64,000 bases of DNA from Variovorax terrae. GTDB taxonomy: Bacteria; Pseudomonadota; Gammaproteobacteria; Burkholderiales; Burkholderiaceae_C. The stretch covers positions 62,001 through 126,000 of the forward strand of contig NZ_JALGBI010000002.1 in assembly GCF_022809125.1 (NCBI RefSeq), written 5' to 3'. The notes beneath the pieces were generated by a model that was given only the letters and a program-made list of their open reading frames with translations, was not told where the DNA came from and did not search any database. The number at the start of each line of letters is the position of its first letter. The first letter of the stretch is position 1. Shown piece by piece: positions 7,960 through 17,224 of the stretch. The position numbers and the translations under genes are program-made.

Positions 7960-9207
7960 ATGACCACCCCACCCCGCCAACACGGACTCACCACCACGCT
8001 GCTGCATTCGGACCGCCGCTTCGGCGTCGAGCACGGCGCGATGCACAAGCCGGTGCACCCGTCGGTGGCCTTCGGCTACGAGGACGCGCGCGACCTCGCG
8101 GCGGCGTTCCAGGGCACCAAGGCCGGCTACACCTACGGCCGCTCGGGCAGCCCGACCTCGGCCGCGCTGGAGGCCAAGATCACGGCGCTGGAGCAGGGCA
8201 CCGGCACGGTCTGCTTCGCCACCGGCATGGCGGCCATCGGTCACACCCTGCTGTCGCTGCTGCGCGCGGGCGACCACATGGTGGCCAGCCGCTTCCTGTT
8301 CGGCAACACCACCAGCCTGTTCGGCACGCTGGCGCTGCAGGGCATCGCCATCGACGAAGCGGACGTGACCGACGTGGCGAACGTGGAGGCGGCGCTGCGG
8401 CCCACTACGCGCGTGGTGTTCCTGGAGACCGTGGCGAATCCGCGCACCCAGGTGGCGGACCTGGCGCGCATCGGCGCGCTGTGCGCCGAGCGCGGCATCC
8501 TCTACATCGTGGACAACACCATGACCTCGCCCGTGCTGTTCAACCCGAAGCAGGTTGGCGCGGGGTTGGTGATGAACTCGCTGACCAAGTACATCGGTGG
8601 CCACGGCAACGCCCTGGGCGGCGCGATCACCGACACCGGCCTGTTCGACTGGACGCGCTTTCCCCACATCCACGAGGCCTACCGCAGCGCCAAGCCCGCG
8701 ATGTGGGGCCTCACGCAGATCCGCAAGAAGGGCCTGCGCGACATGGGCGGCACGATGGCGCCAGAGTCGGCCCACCACATCGCGGTGGGCGCCGAAACCC
8801 TGGCGCTGCGCATGGAGCGCATCTGCGCCAACGCGCTGCGCCTGGCGGGCTGGCTCGAGCAGCAGCCGCAGGTCGCGCATGTGGACTATCCGGGCCTCGC
8901 TTCGCATCCGCAACATGCGCGGGCCGCGCAGCTATTTGGTGGTCGCTACGGCGGCCTGCTGGCGTTCGAGCTGGCCGAGGGCATCGACTGCTTCGACTTC
9001 CTCAACCGGCTGCAGCTGGTGGTCTCTTCCACCCATCTGGGCGACAACCGCACGCTGGGCATCGCGGTGGCGCACACCATCTACTTCGAGATGGGCCGCG
9101 AAAAGCGCGCCGCGCAGGGCATCGCCGAATCGCTGATCCGCATCTCGGTGGGCATCGAGGACGCGGACGATCTGCTGGCGGACTTCGCGCAGGCGCTGGC
9201 CGCGTAG
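7960..9207 (+). CDS. Cystathionine gamma-synthase family PLP enzyme (sulfur amino-acid metabolism)
   Basis: A 415-residue Cys/Met metabolism PLP-dependent enzyme. The PLP lysine lies in NSLTKYIGGHG (about residues 204-214), and YGRSGSPT and CFATGMAAIG give the phosphate and ring-stacking regions. Members make cystathionine, add sulfide to activated homoserine, or split methionine; the sequence does not settle which. The SAM-II riboswitch upstream argues for methionine synthesis, for example a synthase or sulfhydrylase role. Start ATG 7960 follows GGGA; an in-frame TTG at 7945 lies inside the terminator tail. Confidence 0.88.
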   Translation: MTTPPRQHGLTTTLLHSDRRFGVEHGAMHKPVHPSVAFGYEDARDLAAAFQGTKAGYTYGRSGSPTSAALEAKITALEQGTGTVCFATGMAAIGHTLLSLLRAGDHMVASRFLFGNTTSLFGTLALQGIAIDEADVTDVANVEAALRPTTRVVFLETVANPRTQVADLARIGALCAERGILYIVDNTMTSPVLFNPKQVGAGLVMNSLTKYIGGHGNALGGAITDTGLFDWTRFPHIHEAYRSAKPAMWGLTQIRKKGLRDMGGTMAPESAHHIAVGAETLALRMERICANALRLAGWLEQQPQVAHVDYPGLASHPQHARAAQLFGGRYGGLLAFELAEGIDCFDFLNRLQLVVSSTHLGDNRTLGIAVAHTIYFEMGREKRAAQGIAESLIRISVGIEDADDLLADFAQALAA

Positions 9208-9214
9208 CGGCGGC

Positions 9215-10084
9215 TCACGCCACGCTCTTCTGCAGCCACTCGGCGAAGGCCGCACATTCCCAGCGGTCCATGGTGCCGGTGCGCCAGCACAGGTAGTGCG
9301 CATGCGGGCTGGGCACGTTGCGGGCCGACAGGCGCTCGAGCGAGCCGTTCTCGATCCAGGGCGCGCCGAGCTTCAGGCGCACCAGCGCCACGCCCAGGCC
9401 CTGGGCCGCGGCGTCGCACATCAGGCCGATGTCGTTGAACGAGGAACCGTCGGGCGGCTCCGGCCAGTCCAGGCCGTGCGCGCCGAACCAGGTGCGCCAG
9501 GGCTCCAGCGGGCTGCGCAGCAGGGCCGCGCGCTGCAGGTCCTCGGGCGCGTCGAACGGGCCGTTCTCGCGGATGTAGGCGGGCGAGGCCAGCGGCGTGA
9601 CCACGTCCTCAATCAGGCACAGGTGCTCCACGTCGGCATAGCGCCCGGTGCCGAAGCGGATGATCAGGTCGGCGTCCTCGGCCACCACGTCCAGCAGCGG
9701 GATGCTGACCTGCAGCGTGAGGTCGATCTCGGGATAGGCTTCGGTGAACTGGCGCAGCCGCGGCATCAGGATCGAGCGCGCGAACGTCGGCGTGACCGCC
9801 AGCTTGAGCTTGCGCTTGCCCGGCGTCGCGTCGGCGCCTGGAAAGCGCGCCAGCACCGCCAGCCCCTCGCGCACATGGGCCAGGTATTCGCTGCCCTCGG
9901 TGGTGAGCGAGAAGTCAGCCCGGCCGAACAGCCGCGTGCCGATGATCTGTTCGAGCTGGCGCACCCGGTGGCTGACCGCGCTGGGCGTGACGCACAGCTC
10001 CTCGGCCGCCTGCGTCACACTGCGCAGCCGCGCCAGCGCCTCGAAGGTGAGCAGGCACTGGATCGGTGGGATGCGAGCAGTCAT
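9215..10084 (-). CDS. LysR-family transcriptional regulator, GcvA-like
   Basis: A 289-residue LysR regulator. The N-terminal helix-turn-helix reads LTFEALARLRSVTQAAEELC and TPSAVSHRVRQLE, with the GcvA/AmpR-type pattern, and a periplasmic-binding-like effector domain follows. It is convergent with the sulfur enzyme gene, 7 bases separating the ends. Its target cannot be inferred from position. Start ATG 10084 is preferred to an in-frame TTG three codons upstream. Confidence 0.88.
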   Translation of the reverse strand: MTARIPPIQCLLTFEALARLRSVTQAAEELCVTPSAVSHRVRQLEQIIGTRLFGRADFSLTTEGSEYLAHVREGLAVLARFPGADATPGKRKLKLAVTPTFARSILMPRLRQFTEAYPEIDLTLQVSIPLLDVVAEDADLIIRFGTGRYADVEHLCLIEDVVTPLASPAYIRENGPFDAPEDLQRAALLRSPLEPWRTWFGAHGLDWPEPPDGSSFNDIGLMCDAAAQGLGVALVRLKLGAPWIENGSLERLSARNVPSPHAHYLCWRTGTMDRWECAAFAEWLQKSVA

Positions 10085-10102
10085 GGGCGCCAACCCTTTT
10101 CA

Positions 10103-10185
10103 GGAGGCCACCGCGGAACCGGCTCTGCCGGGCCGCTGGTGGCGCCCCCCCTTGGGGGGGAGGCGCCGCAGGCGCTTCGGGGGGG
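10103..10185. repeat. Family B repeat at the purU stop codon
   Basis: A copy of the element at 6078-6181, with the same GGCGCCGCAGGCGCTTCGGGG block and a CCCCCCC/GGGGGGGG hairpin. It ends directly at the purU stop codon (TGA, 10188-10186) and fills the gap to the LysR gene. Confidence 0.7.
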
Positions 10186-11034
10186 TCATTTGAATATCAC
10201 GGTTTTGTGGCCATTCAGCAGCACCCGGTGCTCGCTGTGCCACTTGACGGCGCGAGCCAGTACCTGGCTTTCGGTGTCGCGGCCCATGGCCGTGAGGTCT
10301 TCCACCGTCTTGCTGTGGTCCACGCGGGCCACGTCCTGCTCGATGATCGGGCCCTCGTCGAGGTCGGCCGTCACGTAGTGGGCGGTGGCGCCGATCAGCT
10401 TCACGCCGCGGTCATGGGCCTGGTAGTAGGGCTTGGCGCCCTTGAAGCTAGGCAGGAAGCTGTGGTGGATGTTGATGGCGCGGCCAGCCAGCTTGCGGCA
10501 CAGGTCGTCGCTCAGCACCTGCATGTAGCGCGCCAGCACCACCAGCTCGGCGCCCTCGGTCTCGATGATCTCGTACTGCCTGGCCTCGGCCTGGGCCTTG
10601 GTGGCCGCCGTCACCGGGATGTGGTGGAACGGCACGTTGTAGCTGGCGGCCAGCTGGTAGAACTCGCGGTGGTTGCTGATGATGGCGCGGATGTCCAGCG
10701 GCAGCAGGCCGCTCTTCCAGCGGAACAGCAGGTCGTTCAGGCAGTGGCCTTCCTTGCTGACCATCAGCACGGCCTTGACCGGCTCGGCCGTGGCGTGCAG
10801 CTGCCAGTCCATGGCGAACGGTTCGGCAAAGAGCTTGAGCTGCGCGCGCAGCTCCGCGTGGCTGAGCCGGTCGCAGGCGAACTGTACCCGCATGAAGAAC
10901 AGGCCGGTGCCATGGTCGTTGTACTGCGCGGCTTCCTCGATGTTGCCGCCGCGCTCCAGCAAAAAGCCGGAAACGGCATGCACGATGCCGGTACGGTCAG
11001 GGCAGGACAGGGTCAGGATATAAGCGTGATTCAT
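10186..11034 (-). CDS. purU: Formyltetrahydrofolate deformylase
   Basis: A 282-residue enzyme that hydrolyses 10-formyl-THF to formate and THF, balancing one-carbon pools and feeding PurT. An N-terminal ACT domain (YILTLSCPDRTGIVHAVSGF) precedes the formyltransferase-fold catalytic domain, with NIHHSFLPSFKGAKPYYQA and the Asp of TADLDEGPIIEQ. Length is typical. Start ATG 11034 gives the usual N-terminus. It is divergent from the aminotransferase gene. Confidence 0.94.
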   Translation of the reverse strand: MNHAYILTLSCPDRTGIVHAVSGFLLERGGNIEEAAQYNDHGTGLFFMRVQFACDRLSHAELRAQLKLFAEPFAMDWQLHATAEPVKAVLMVSKEGHCLNDLLFRWKSGLLPLDIRAIISNHREFYQLAASYNVPFHHIPVTAATKAQAEARQYEIIETEGAELVVLARYMQVLSDDLCRKLAGRAINIHHSFLPSFKGAKPYYQAHDRGVKLIGATAHYVTADLDEGPIIEQDVARVDHSKTVEDLTAMGRDTESQVLARAVKWHSEHRVLLNGHKTVIFK

Positions 11035-11117
11035 ACGGGGTGAATTGTCGCAGGGTGCCCTGGCCGCCGTGCTTCGATGCCAAAATGGCCGTTTGCACCG
11101 TATTGCAGGAGACGTTC

Positions 11118-12452
11118 ATGGCCTACAACGATTTCAACATGGACAACCACTGGTTGCCCTTCACACCGAACCGCCATTTCCGCAAGGACCCGCGCGTCTT
11201 CGTGGCCGCCGACGGCATGGAGTTCACCACGCACGACGGCAAGAAGGTGATTGACGGCATCTCCTCGCTGTGGTGCGTGGCCGCGGGCCACAACCGCAAG
11301 CCGATCAACGAAGCCATCAAGAAGCAGCTCGACACGCTGGACTACTCGACCGCGTTCCAGGCCAGCAACGACAAGGCCTTCAAGGCCGCCGAGATGATCG
11401 CCGCCATGGCGCCCGGCGACCTCAACAAGGTGCTGTTCTGCAACTCGGGCTCGGAAGCCGCCGACACCGCGCTCAAGGTCGCGCTGGCCTACCACCGCGC
11501 GCGCGGCGAGGGCCACCGCAACGTGTTCATCGGCCGCGAGAAGGGCTACCACGGCGTGGGCTTCGGCGGCATGTCGGTGGGCGGAATCCCGGGCAACCGC
11601 AAGGTGTTCGGCTCGGCCTTCCTGCCGCGCGTGGACCACATGCGCTTCATCCACGACCCGGTGAACCACGCCTACATCCACAACCAGGAGCCGGTCTGGC
11701 AGGAAGACATCCTGCTCGAGCTGGAGAACCGCATCCTGCCGCTGCACGACCCGAGCAACGTGGCCGCCATCATCGTCGAGCCGGTGGCGGGTTCGGCCGG
11801 CTGGTACCTGCCGCCCAAGGGCTACCTGCAGCGCCTGCGCGAGATCTGCGACAAGCACGGCATCCTGCTGATCTTCGACGAGGTCATCACCGGCTTCGGC
11901 CGCCTGGGGCGCAACTTCGGCGCCGACTACTACGGCGTGGTGCCCGACATGCTGACCTTCGCCAAGTGTGTGACCAACGGCGTGATCCCGCTGGGCGGCG
12001 TGATCTGCCGCGACAAGCTGTACGACGCGATGATGAACACCAATGCGCCCGAGCACGTGGTCGAGTTCTTCCACGGCTACACCTACTCGGGCCACCCGGT
12101 GGCCTGTGCCGCGGCCATCGCGACGCTGGAGCTGTTCCAGCAGGAGAACCTGTTCGCCCGCGCCGGCGAGATGGGCCAGATGCTGGGCGATGCCTTCCAC
12201 AGCGCCTTCAAGGGCCTGCCCAATGTGGTGGGCATCCGCAGCCTGGGCCTCGCGGCCGCAGTCGAGCTGGCGCCCATCGCGGGCACGCCCGGCAAGCGCG
12301 CCTACGACATCTTCCTGGACTGCTTCCACCGGGGCTCGCTGGTGCGCCCGGCCGGCGACGTGGTGGTGATCGCGCCGCCCTACATCGTGGAGAAGTCGCA
12401 CATCGACACGCTGGTCAACACGCTGGCCGACTCGATCAGGAAGCACGCTTGA
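11118..12452 (+). CDS. Class III omega-aminotransferase (beta-alanine:pyruvate transaminase type)
   Basis: A 444-residue PLP enzyme that moves an amino group from beta-alanine or another omega-amino acid to pyruvate. Seen: the class III phosphate region CNSGSEAADTALKVA, the PLP-ring Asp in LLIFDEVITGFGRLG, and the catalytic Lys in LTFAKCVTNG. The N-terminus MDNHWLPFTPNRHF is characteristic of the beta-alanine:pyruvate group. Start ATG 11118 follows CAGGAGA; in-frame codons upstream lack a good site. A strong hairpin terminator follows. Confidence 0.9.
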   Translation: MAYNDFNMDNHWLPFTPNRHFRKDPRVFVAADGMEFTTHDGKKVIDGISSLWCVAAGHNRKPINEAIKKQLDTLDYSTAFQASNDKAFKAAEMIAAMAPGDLNKVLFCNSGSEAADTALKVALAYHRARGEGHRNVFIGREKGYHGVGFGGMSVGGIPGNRKVFGSAFLPRVDHMRFIHDPVNHAYIHNQEPVWQEDILLELENRILPLHDPSNVAAIIVEPVAGSAGWYLPPKGYLQRLREICDKHGILLIFDEVITGFGRLGRNFGADYYGVVPDMLTFAKCVTNGVIPLGGVICRDKLYDAMMNTNAPEHVVEFFHGYTYSGHPVACAAAIATLELFQQENLFARAGEMGQMLGDAFHSAFKGLPNVVGIRSLGLAAAVELAPIAGTPGKRAYDIFLDCFHRGSLVRPAGDVVVIAPPYIVEKSHIDTLVNTLADSIRKHA

Positions 12453-12512
12453 GCCGCCCGAGGCCGCTGCGCCAGTCGTCTGGGTCATTCAGATGATGTT
12501 GAGGGGTTCGGG

Positions 12513-12545
12513 GGCTGCACGTATCGTGCAGCCCTTGTCGTTTGT
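12513..12545 (+). terminator. Hairpin terminator after the aminotransferase gene
   Basis: A perfect 9-bp stem, GGCTGCACG (12513-12521) and CGTGCAGCC (12525-12533), with a 3-base loop, is followed by CTTGTCGTTT. The T-run is interrupted. It separates the aminotransferase gene from yeiH. Confidence 0.75.
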
Positions 12546-12571
12546 CTGCCTTCTTTCCGAGTACCGCGCCC

Positions 12572-13579
12572 ATGTTCCAGCGCCTTCGCCATGTTGTGTC
12601 CACGAATCTGCCCGGTGTGCTGGTGTGCGGTGTCATCGCGCTGGCCGCCACCTTCCTGTCCGAGCACTACGGCGGTCCGCAGCTGCTCTATGCGCTGCTG
12701 ATCGGGCTGGCCTTCCATTTCCTGATGGGCCACCCGCAGGTCAAGCCCGGCATCGATTTCTGCGGCCGCACCGTGCTGCGCATCGGCGTGGCGCTGCTGG
12801 GCGCGCGCATCACGCTCACGCAGGTGGCCAAGCTGGGCGTGGCCTCGGCCGTGGTGGTCGTGCTGGCGGTCGCGCTCACCATCCTGTTCGGTGTGCTGCT
12901 GGCGCGCTGGCTCGGGCGGCCGCGCGAGGAGGGCTTGCTGTCGGGCGGCGCGGTGGGCATCTGCGGCGCCTCGGCCGCGCTGGCCATCTCGTCGGTGCTG
13001 CCGCAGACCAAGGAGAACGAGCGCTTCACGCTGCTGGCCGTGGTCGGCGTCACGGTGCTGTCCACGCTGGCCATGGTGATCTACCCGTTCAGCCTGCAGG
13101 CGCTGGGCCTCACGCCCGAGCAGTCGGGCATCTTCCTGGGTGGCACCATCCATGACGTGGCCCAGGTGGTGGCCGCCGGCATGATGCTCGGCCCGCAGGC
13201 CGGCGACGTGGCCACGGTGGTCAAGCTGTTCCGCGTGATGCTGCTGATGCCGGTGGTGCTGGTGATCGCCATGCTCTACCGCAGCCACCCCGCGGCGCGC
13301 GCGGCCGACGAACAGGTGCCGCTGGTGCCCGGCTTCCTGCTGGCCTTCATCGTGCTGGTGCTGCTGGCCACCGTGGGCGTGTTCACGCCGCCGATGACGC
13401 AGGCCGCCAGCGACACTTCGCGCTGGATGCTGGTGACCGCGATCGCGGCGGCCGGCGTCAAGACCTCGTTCGAGGACTTGCTCAAGCTCGGCTGGCAGCC
13501 GGTGGCCATGCTGGTGGGCGAGACGGTGTTCATCGCCGCGCTGGTGCTGGCGGCGGTGCTCGGCCTACGGCTGGGCTGA
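12572..13579 (+). CDS. yeiH: YeiH/UPF0324-family membrane protein
   Basis: A 335-residue membrane protein with about ten hydrophobic segments. Family landmarks are FLMGHPQVKPGIDFCGRTVLRIGVALLG, GGAVGICGASAALA and LGGTIHDVAQVVAAG. The family is annotated as putative sulfate exporters; the substrate is not shown by sequence. Start ATG 12572 (MFQRLRHVV) is chosen; the upstream in-frame TTG falls just past the terminator. Its 3' end overlaps the convergent chaN-like gene by 15 bases. Confidence 0.85.
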   Translation: MFQRLRHVVSTNLPGVLVCGVIALAATFLSEHYGGPQLLYALLIGLAFHFLMGHPQVKPGIDFCGRTVLRIGVALLGARITLTQVAKLGVASAVVVVLAVALTILFGVLLARWLGRPREEGLLSGGAVGICGASAALAISSVLPQTKENERFTLLAVVGVTVLSTLAMVIYPFSLQALGLTPEQSGIFLGGTIHDVAQVVAAGMMLGPQAGDVATVVKLFRVMLLMPVVLVIAMLYRSHPAARAADEQVPLVPGFLLAFIVLVLLATVGVFTPPMTQAASDTSRWMLVTAIAAAGVKTSFEDLLKLGWQPVAMLVGETVFIAALVLAAVLGLRLG

Positions 13580-14410
13580 CGCGGCGCCCGTGCGCGCGGG
13601 CAAGGCCCGCTCCAGCTCGGCGCAGTGGTCGAGCGGGGGCACCGGCGGCGTGGCCCACACGCTGTCGAAATCTGCTCCGTTTTTCATAGCATCCAACGAC
13701 CCGCCGGCCTGGACCTTGACCGCTTTTGCCTTGAAATCCGGCGGCAGGTGGCGGGCCACGCCGAGCGAGCGGTCGACATGGCCCGCGCCGGCGATCAGCA
13801 GCACGGTGCGGCCCGGCACGGCGGCCTGCTGCAGCGTCTGCGCCATGCTGCGGTCGCGCGCGATCTGGATGCGCGTCATCGGCGTGATCTGGCTTTCGGG
13901 CAGCAGGCCGCAGTGGCCGGCGCGGATGGCCTGCTGCTGCGCCTTGAGCGCCGGGCCGGGCAACTGCTGGTCCAGCGCGGCGTCGGCCATGGCCTCGCGC
14001 AGGCGGCTGCGCGGCAGGTTGGCGCCCAGCACCGGCACACCCGCGCGCACCGCCGCCATCACGGCCGGCCCGTAGGAGCGCCAGGGCCAGGCGCGCTCAT
14101 CCCAGTGCAGGGCGTCGCGCACCCGGGCCTCGCCGGCGTCGCGCGGCAGGCCCGCGGTGGAGCCGCCCTGGTCGGCCATCTCCAGCACCAGGGCTGCCAG
14201 CACGCCGCGCTCGGCCAGCAGCGCGGTGCTGTCGCGTTCGAGGCGGTGATGGTCCTCGGCGTCGTGCTGCTCACCGAGCAGCAGGGCGTCGGCCGGCAGC
14301 AGCGCGTCCAGGCGCGTGGCCAGCGCGGGCCCGGCGGGGCCCGGGCCGGCGCAGGCGGCCAGCAACATGGCGGGCAGCAGCAAGGCCATGACAGTGGTTC
14401 GACAGTGCAT
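13565..14410 (-). CDS. ChaN-family lipoprotein
   Basis: A 281-residue exported protein. Residues 1-20 form a lipoprotein signal peptide ending in the lipobox LLAAC (Cys20). The mature part shows ChaN family landmarks LLLGEQHDAEDH, LVLEMADQG and the C-terminal LLIAGAGHVDRSLGV. ChaN of Campylobacter binds haem and is linked to iron uptake; the role here is unproved. Residues in the region FKAKAVKVQAGGSLDAMKNG are encoded by a family A repeat. It is divergent from the AbrB-type gene, with 33 bases between starts. Confidence 0.82.
   Translation of the reverse strand: MHCRTTVMALLLPAMLLAACAGPGPAGPALATRLDALLPADALLLGEQHDAEDHHRLERDSTALLAERGVLAALVLEMADQGGSTAGLPRDAGEARVRDALHWDERAWPWRSYGPAVMAAVRAGVPVLGANLPRSRLREAMADAALDQQLPGPALKAQQQAIRAGHCGLLPESQITPMTRIQIARDRSMAQTLQQAAVPGRTVLLIAGAGHVDRSLGVARHLPPDFKAKAVKVQAGGSLDAMKNGADFDSVWATPPVPPLDHCAELERALPARTGAASAQP
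13672..13735 (+). repeat. Family A repeat inside the chaN-like gene
   Basis: Read on the plus strand: TTTTTCATAGC, then AACGACCCGCCGGCCTGGACC, then CGCTTTTGCC. This matches the family A pattern. It lies in frame near the C-terminus of the ChaN-like protein without disrupting it. Confidence 0.65.
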
Positions 14411-14443
14411 GGCGCGATACTACGCGTTCAGTTGTTCCGCCTC

Positions 14444-15502
14444 ATGCGCCTGCCTTCCCCCGTCCGTATCGCCCTCACCCTGCTGCTGGCCCTGGCCGCC
14501 GCCGGGCTCTGCCTCTGGCTCAGGACGCCGCTGCCCTGGATGATCGGCCCGCTGCTGGCCACGGCCCTGGTGTCGATGGCCGGCGCGCCCACCGAAAGCT
14601 GGGCGCCGCTGCGCAACACCGGCCAATGGACCATCGGCACCGCGCTGGGCCTGTATTTCACGCCGCAGGTCACGACGCTGGTGGCCGGCTTGTGGTGGGC
14701 CATCGCGCTGGGCATCGTCTGGGCGCTGGTGCTGGGCTGGCTGTTCGGGGCCTGGCTGCAGCGTGTGCACGCGCCGCGCATGCCGGGCCTGTCGCGCGCC
14801 ACCACCTATTTCGCCGGCGCGATCGGCGGCGCTTCCGAGATGACGCTGCTGTCCGAGCGCGAGCAGGCGCGCACCGACCTCGTGGCCTCGGCCCACAGCC
14901 TGCGCGTGCTGCTGGTCACGGTGCTGATTCCGTTTGCCATGCAGTTCAGCGGCCTGCACGGGCTCGACCAGCTGCCGCCGGCGGTGCGCGACGTGCAGGG
15001 CGGCGGCTTCGCGCTGCTGGCCGTGCTCACCGGCGTGGGCGCGCTGCTGATGCGCTGGCTGGGGCGCGCCAACCCGTGGTTCATGGGGGCGCTGCTGGTG
15101 GCCATGGGGCTCACGATGAACGGCATCACGCTGTCAGCGATCCCGCAGTGGCTGTCCAACGCGGCGCAGCTCGTGATCGGCGTCAGCCTGGGCGTGCGCT
15201 TCACGGCCGAGTTCATCCACACCGCGCCGCGCTGGCTGGCCTCGGTGGCGCTGGGCACGCTGGCGATGATGCTGCTGTGCGCGGGCTTCGCCTGGCTGCT
15301 GTCGCTGGGCACGGGGCTGCACCCGGCCACGCTGATCCTGGGCACCTCGCCCGGCGGCATCACCGAGATGTCGATCACGGCCAAGGTGCTGCAGCTCGGC
15401 GTGCCGGTGGTCACGGCGCTGCAGGTGTGCCGGCTGATCGCGGTGCTGATCCTGGTGGAGCCGATGTTCCGCTGGCTGTACCGGCACTCGCAGGGGCGGT
15501 GA
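14444..15502 (+). CDS. AbrB-family (PF05145) membrane protein
   Basis: A 352-residue membrane protein with about ten hydrophobic helices arranged as two similar halves. Each half has the family pattern (LRTPLPWMIGPLLATAL in the first, LGRANPWFMGALLVAMGL in the second) and a GG-E-M motif (AGAIGGASEMTLL, LGTSPGGITEMSITA). The family has been called ammonia monooxygenase-like or AbrB transporters; the substrate is unknown. ATG 14444 is the only start that avoids overlap with the divergent gene. Confidence 0.82.
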   Translation: MRLPSPVRIALTLLLALAAAGLCLWLRTPLPWMIGPLLATALVSMAGAPTESWAPLRNTGQWTIGTALGLYFTPQVTTLVAGLWWAIALGIVWALVLGWLFGAWLQRVHAPRMPGLSRATTYFAGAIGGASEMTLLSEREQARTDLVASAHSLRVLLVTVLIPFAMQFSGLHGLDQLPPAVRDVQGGGFALLAVLTGVGALLMRWLGRANPWFMGALLVAMGLTMNGITLSAIPQWLSNAAQLVIGVSLGVRFTAEFIHTAPRWLASVALGTLAMMLLCAGFAWLLSLGTGLHPATLILGTSPGGITEMSITAKVLQLGVPVVTALQVCRLIAVLILVEPMFRWLYRHSQGR

Positions 15503-15572
15503 ACACACGCCCCCGACTTGGCCGCCGTGCGGGGCGCGGCCCCTCTCTCCTTCGTCTGGAGATGGCTGGGGG

Positions 15573-15600
15573 ACGAAAAAAAGCGCCCCGAAAGGCGCTT
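15573..15600 (-). terminator. Rho-independent terminator of the Gly-rich lipoprotein gene
   Basis: On the minus strand the stem AAGCGCC/GGCGCTT has a 6-base loop and runs directly into a stretch of T. It lies 20 bases after the stop codon at 15620. Confidence 0.85.
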
Positions 15601-15619
15601 GAGCCGCGAGGAGCAAAGG

Positions 15620-17041
15620 TCAAAAGACGGTTTGACGCGAGCAGTTGAGGTTGGGGCTGCCGTTCAACTGGCGCAGACTCATCACGTTGGATGTCGAGCC
15701 GTAAGTCAGGCTGATCTGGGCCGGCCCCGTCGGGTAGCCGGGGAAGGCCGCGGTTTCCGAGTAGCTGCCGCCGGTCTGCAACAGCCAGTCGGCCGGTAGC
15801 GCGCCGCCGCCGGCCAGGCTGCTTTGCACCACGCCGACCGCGGTGTTCGAAAACGAGTAGGTGCTGGGCGAGGTGCCGCAGGTCTTGGGGCCTCCGGCCT
15901 GGTTGCCCAGCAGCTTGCCGATGCGGGCGACTGGGTCGAAGTGGTTGAGCGTGGCGGGCGTCAGCGCGGCCGAGGCGACCTGGGTGCAAGCGTACAGCGC
16001 GGAGGAGGTGATGTACATGCGCAGCGGCTGCGTGTAGGTGCCCGTGGTGTCGTAGTTGAACAGGTTGCCGCTGTTGTCCAGAAGCAGCACGACGAAGCTG
16101 GAGGTGGCATTGGCCGTCATGCTCCAGCGCATGCCGGCGTCCGTGGTCAGGTCGAAGCCGCCATTGTGCGTGGTGTCGAGCGTGCCGGCGACATCGACCC
16201 GCACGCCGTTGCTCTTGCGTGTGAGCGTGAAGGTGGTGGTGCCCAGCGAGGCGGAGGTGCTGCCGCTGTAGATGCAGTCGGTGCCCGTGAAGACCCGCGT
16301 GCCTTGCGTGCCGAACAGCACCCGCCATGGCTGGTAGCCGGGGCTGCCGCCGGCCTGCGCGAACTGCTCGAGCAGGCTGTCGATCGAGGCGCCGCCCAGG
16401 GCGGTCTTGAATTGCTCCAGCAGGCCGTCGAAGGCATCGCCCTGGGCCGCGTTGAAGGCCTGGTTGAGCCAGGCCGCAGTGACGGAGGGCGGCGCCGCGC
16501 CACCCAGCAGCGCGGTCAGCAACTGGCCCACCTGGCCCATGGCGCTGCCCGCGGTGCTGCCGGTCCAGGTGGCGCCGACGGGCTGGCTGCCGCTGGCGAT
16601 GGCCGCGTACACGGCGGCCAGGTCGCTGCCCGGACTGGCGGCGCCGGCCACCAGGGTGCTGAAGGTGGTGAGGTTGATGTTGCCCTTGGCGTCGGCATAG
16701 GCGTACAGCGTGACCGTCGCGCCGTTGACCTGGCCCGTGGCGCGCAGCAGGTAGGGCGCGGCGCAGTCGCTGGGCAGCGTGAGGCTGTATTTGCCGTCGG
16801 CGCCGGCGGTGGCGGTGTTGGCGCGGCCATCGTTGCACAGCAGGCTGATGCTGGCGTTCTGCAGCGCGGCGCCTACCGCGGCCGTGCCGCTCACGGTGGC
16901 GGCCGCGGGCGTGTCACCGCCTCCGCCACCACCTCCACCACCGCCGTTGCTGGAGCCGCCGCCTCCGCCGCCGCAGGCGGTCACGAACAGGGCGAGGGCG
17001 AAAGCGGGCGCGGCCCACCAGGGTGTTGTGCGGAATGACAT
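15620..17041 (-). CDS. Large exported lipoprotein with polyglycine linker, function unknown
   Basis: A 473-residue protein not recognised as a known enzyme. Residues 1-23 are a lipoprotein signal peptide (lipobox VTAC, Cys23). A glycine/serine-rich linker runs to about residue 42, and then a carboxypeptidase-regulatory-like beta domain begins (VSGTAAVGAALQNASISLLC). The rest is rich in Ser, Thr and Gly with few charges, as in extracellular adhesive or surface proteins. Four or more Cys could form disulfides. It has its own terminator and looks like a single-gene unit. Confidence 0.75.
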   Translation of the reverse strand: MSFRTTPWWAAPAFALALFVTACGGGGGGSSNGGGGGGGGGGDTPAAATVSGTAAVGAALQNASISLLCNDGRANTATAGADGKYSLTLPSDCAAPYLLRATGQVNGATVTLYAYADAKGNINLTTFSTLVAGAASPGSDLAAVYAAIASGSQPVGATWTGSTAGSAMGQVGQLLTALLGGAAPPSVTAAWLNQAFNAAQGDAFDGLLEQFKTALGGASIDSLLEQFAQAGGSPGYQPWRVLFGTQGTRVFTGTDCIYSGSTSASLGTTTFTLTRKSNGVRVDVAGTLDTTHNGGFDLTTDAGMRWSMTANATSSFVVLLLDNSGNLFNYDTTGTYTQPLRMYITSSALYACTQVASAALTPATLNHFDPVARIGKLLGNQAGGPKTCGTSPSTYSFSNTAVGVVQSSLAGGGALPADWLLQTGGSYSETAAFPGYPTGPAQISLTYGSTSNVMSLRQLNGSPNLNCSRQTVF

Positions 17042-17139
17042 CGTGAATTCCTCCAGGGTTTTGAGGCTGGCGACGGCATTCTTGGCGCTGGCGCGAGGCG
17101 AGGCAATCCACGAAATCAGGTAATTTGCGGGGCCCGGGC

Positions 17140-17224
17140 ATGAAAAATGGCCCCCACGCTCCGCCGCTGCGCGGGTCGCTTCCCCCCGAGGGGGCGCTTT
17201 TCGTCTTGGGGCGGCCCGGCAACG
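17140..17224. repeat. Family C repeat next to the DUF3567 gene terminator
   Basis: Contains CCCCCACGCTCCGCCGCTGC, a CCCCCCGAGGGGGCG hairpin, and TTGGGGCGGCCCGGC. Related copies lie at 49568-49664 (inside recG) and 53457-53512. The 237-bp gap between the lipoprotein and DUF3567 genes holds only this repeat, the terminator beside it and the lipoprotein gene's upstream region. Confidence 0.7.
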
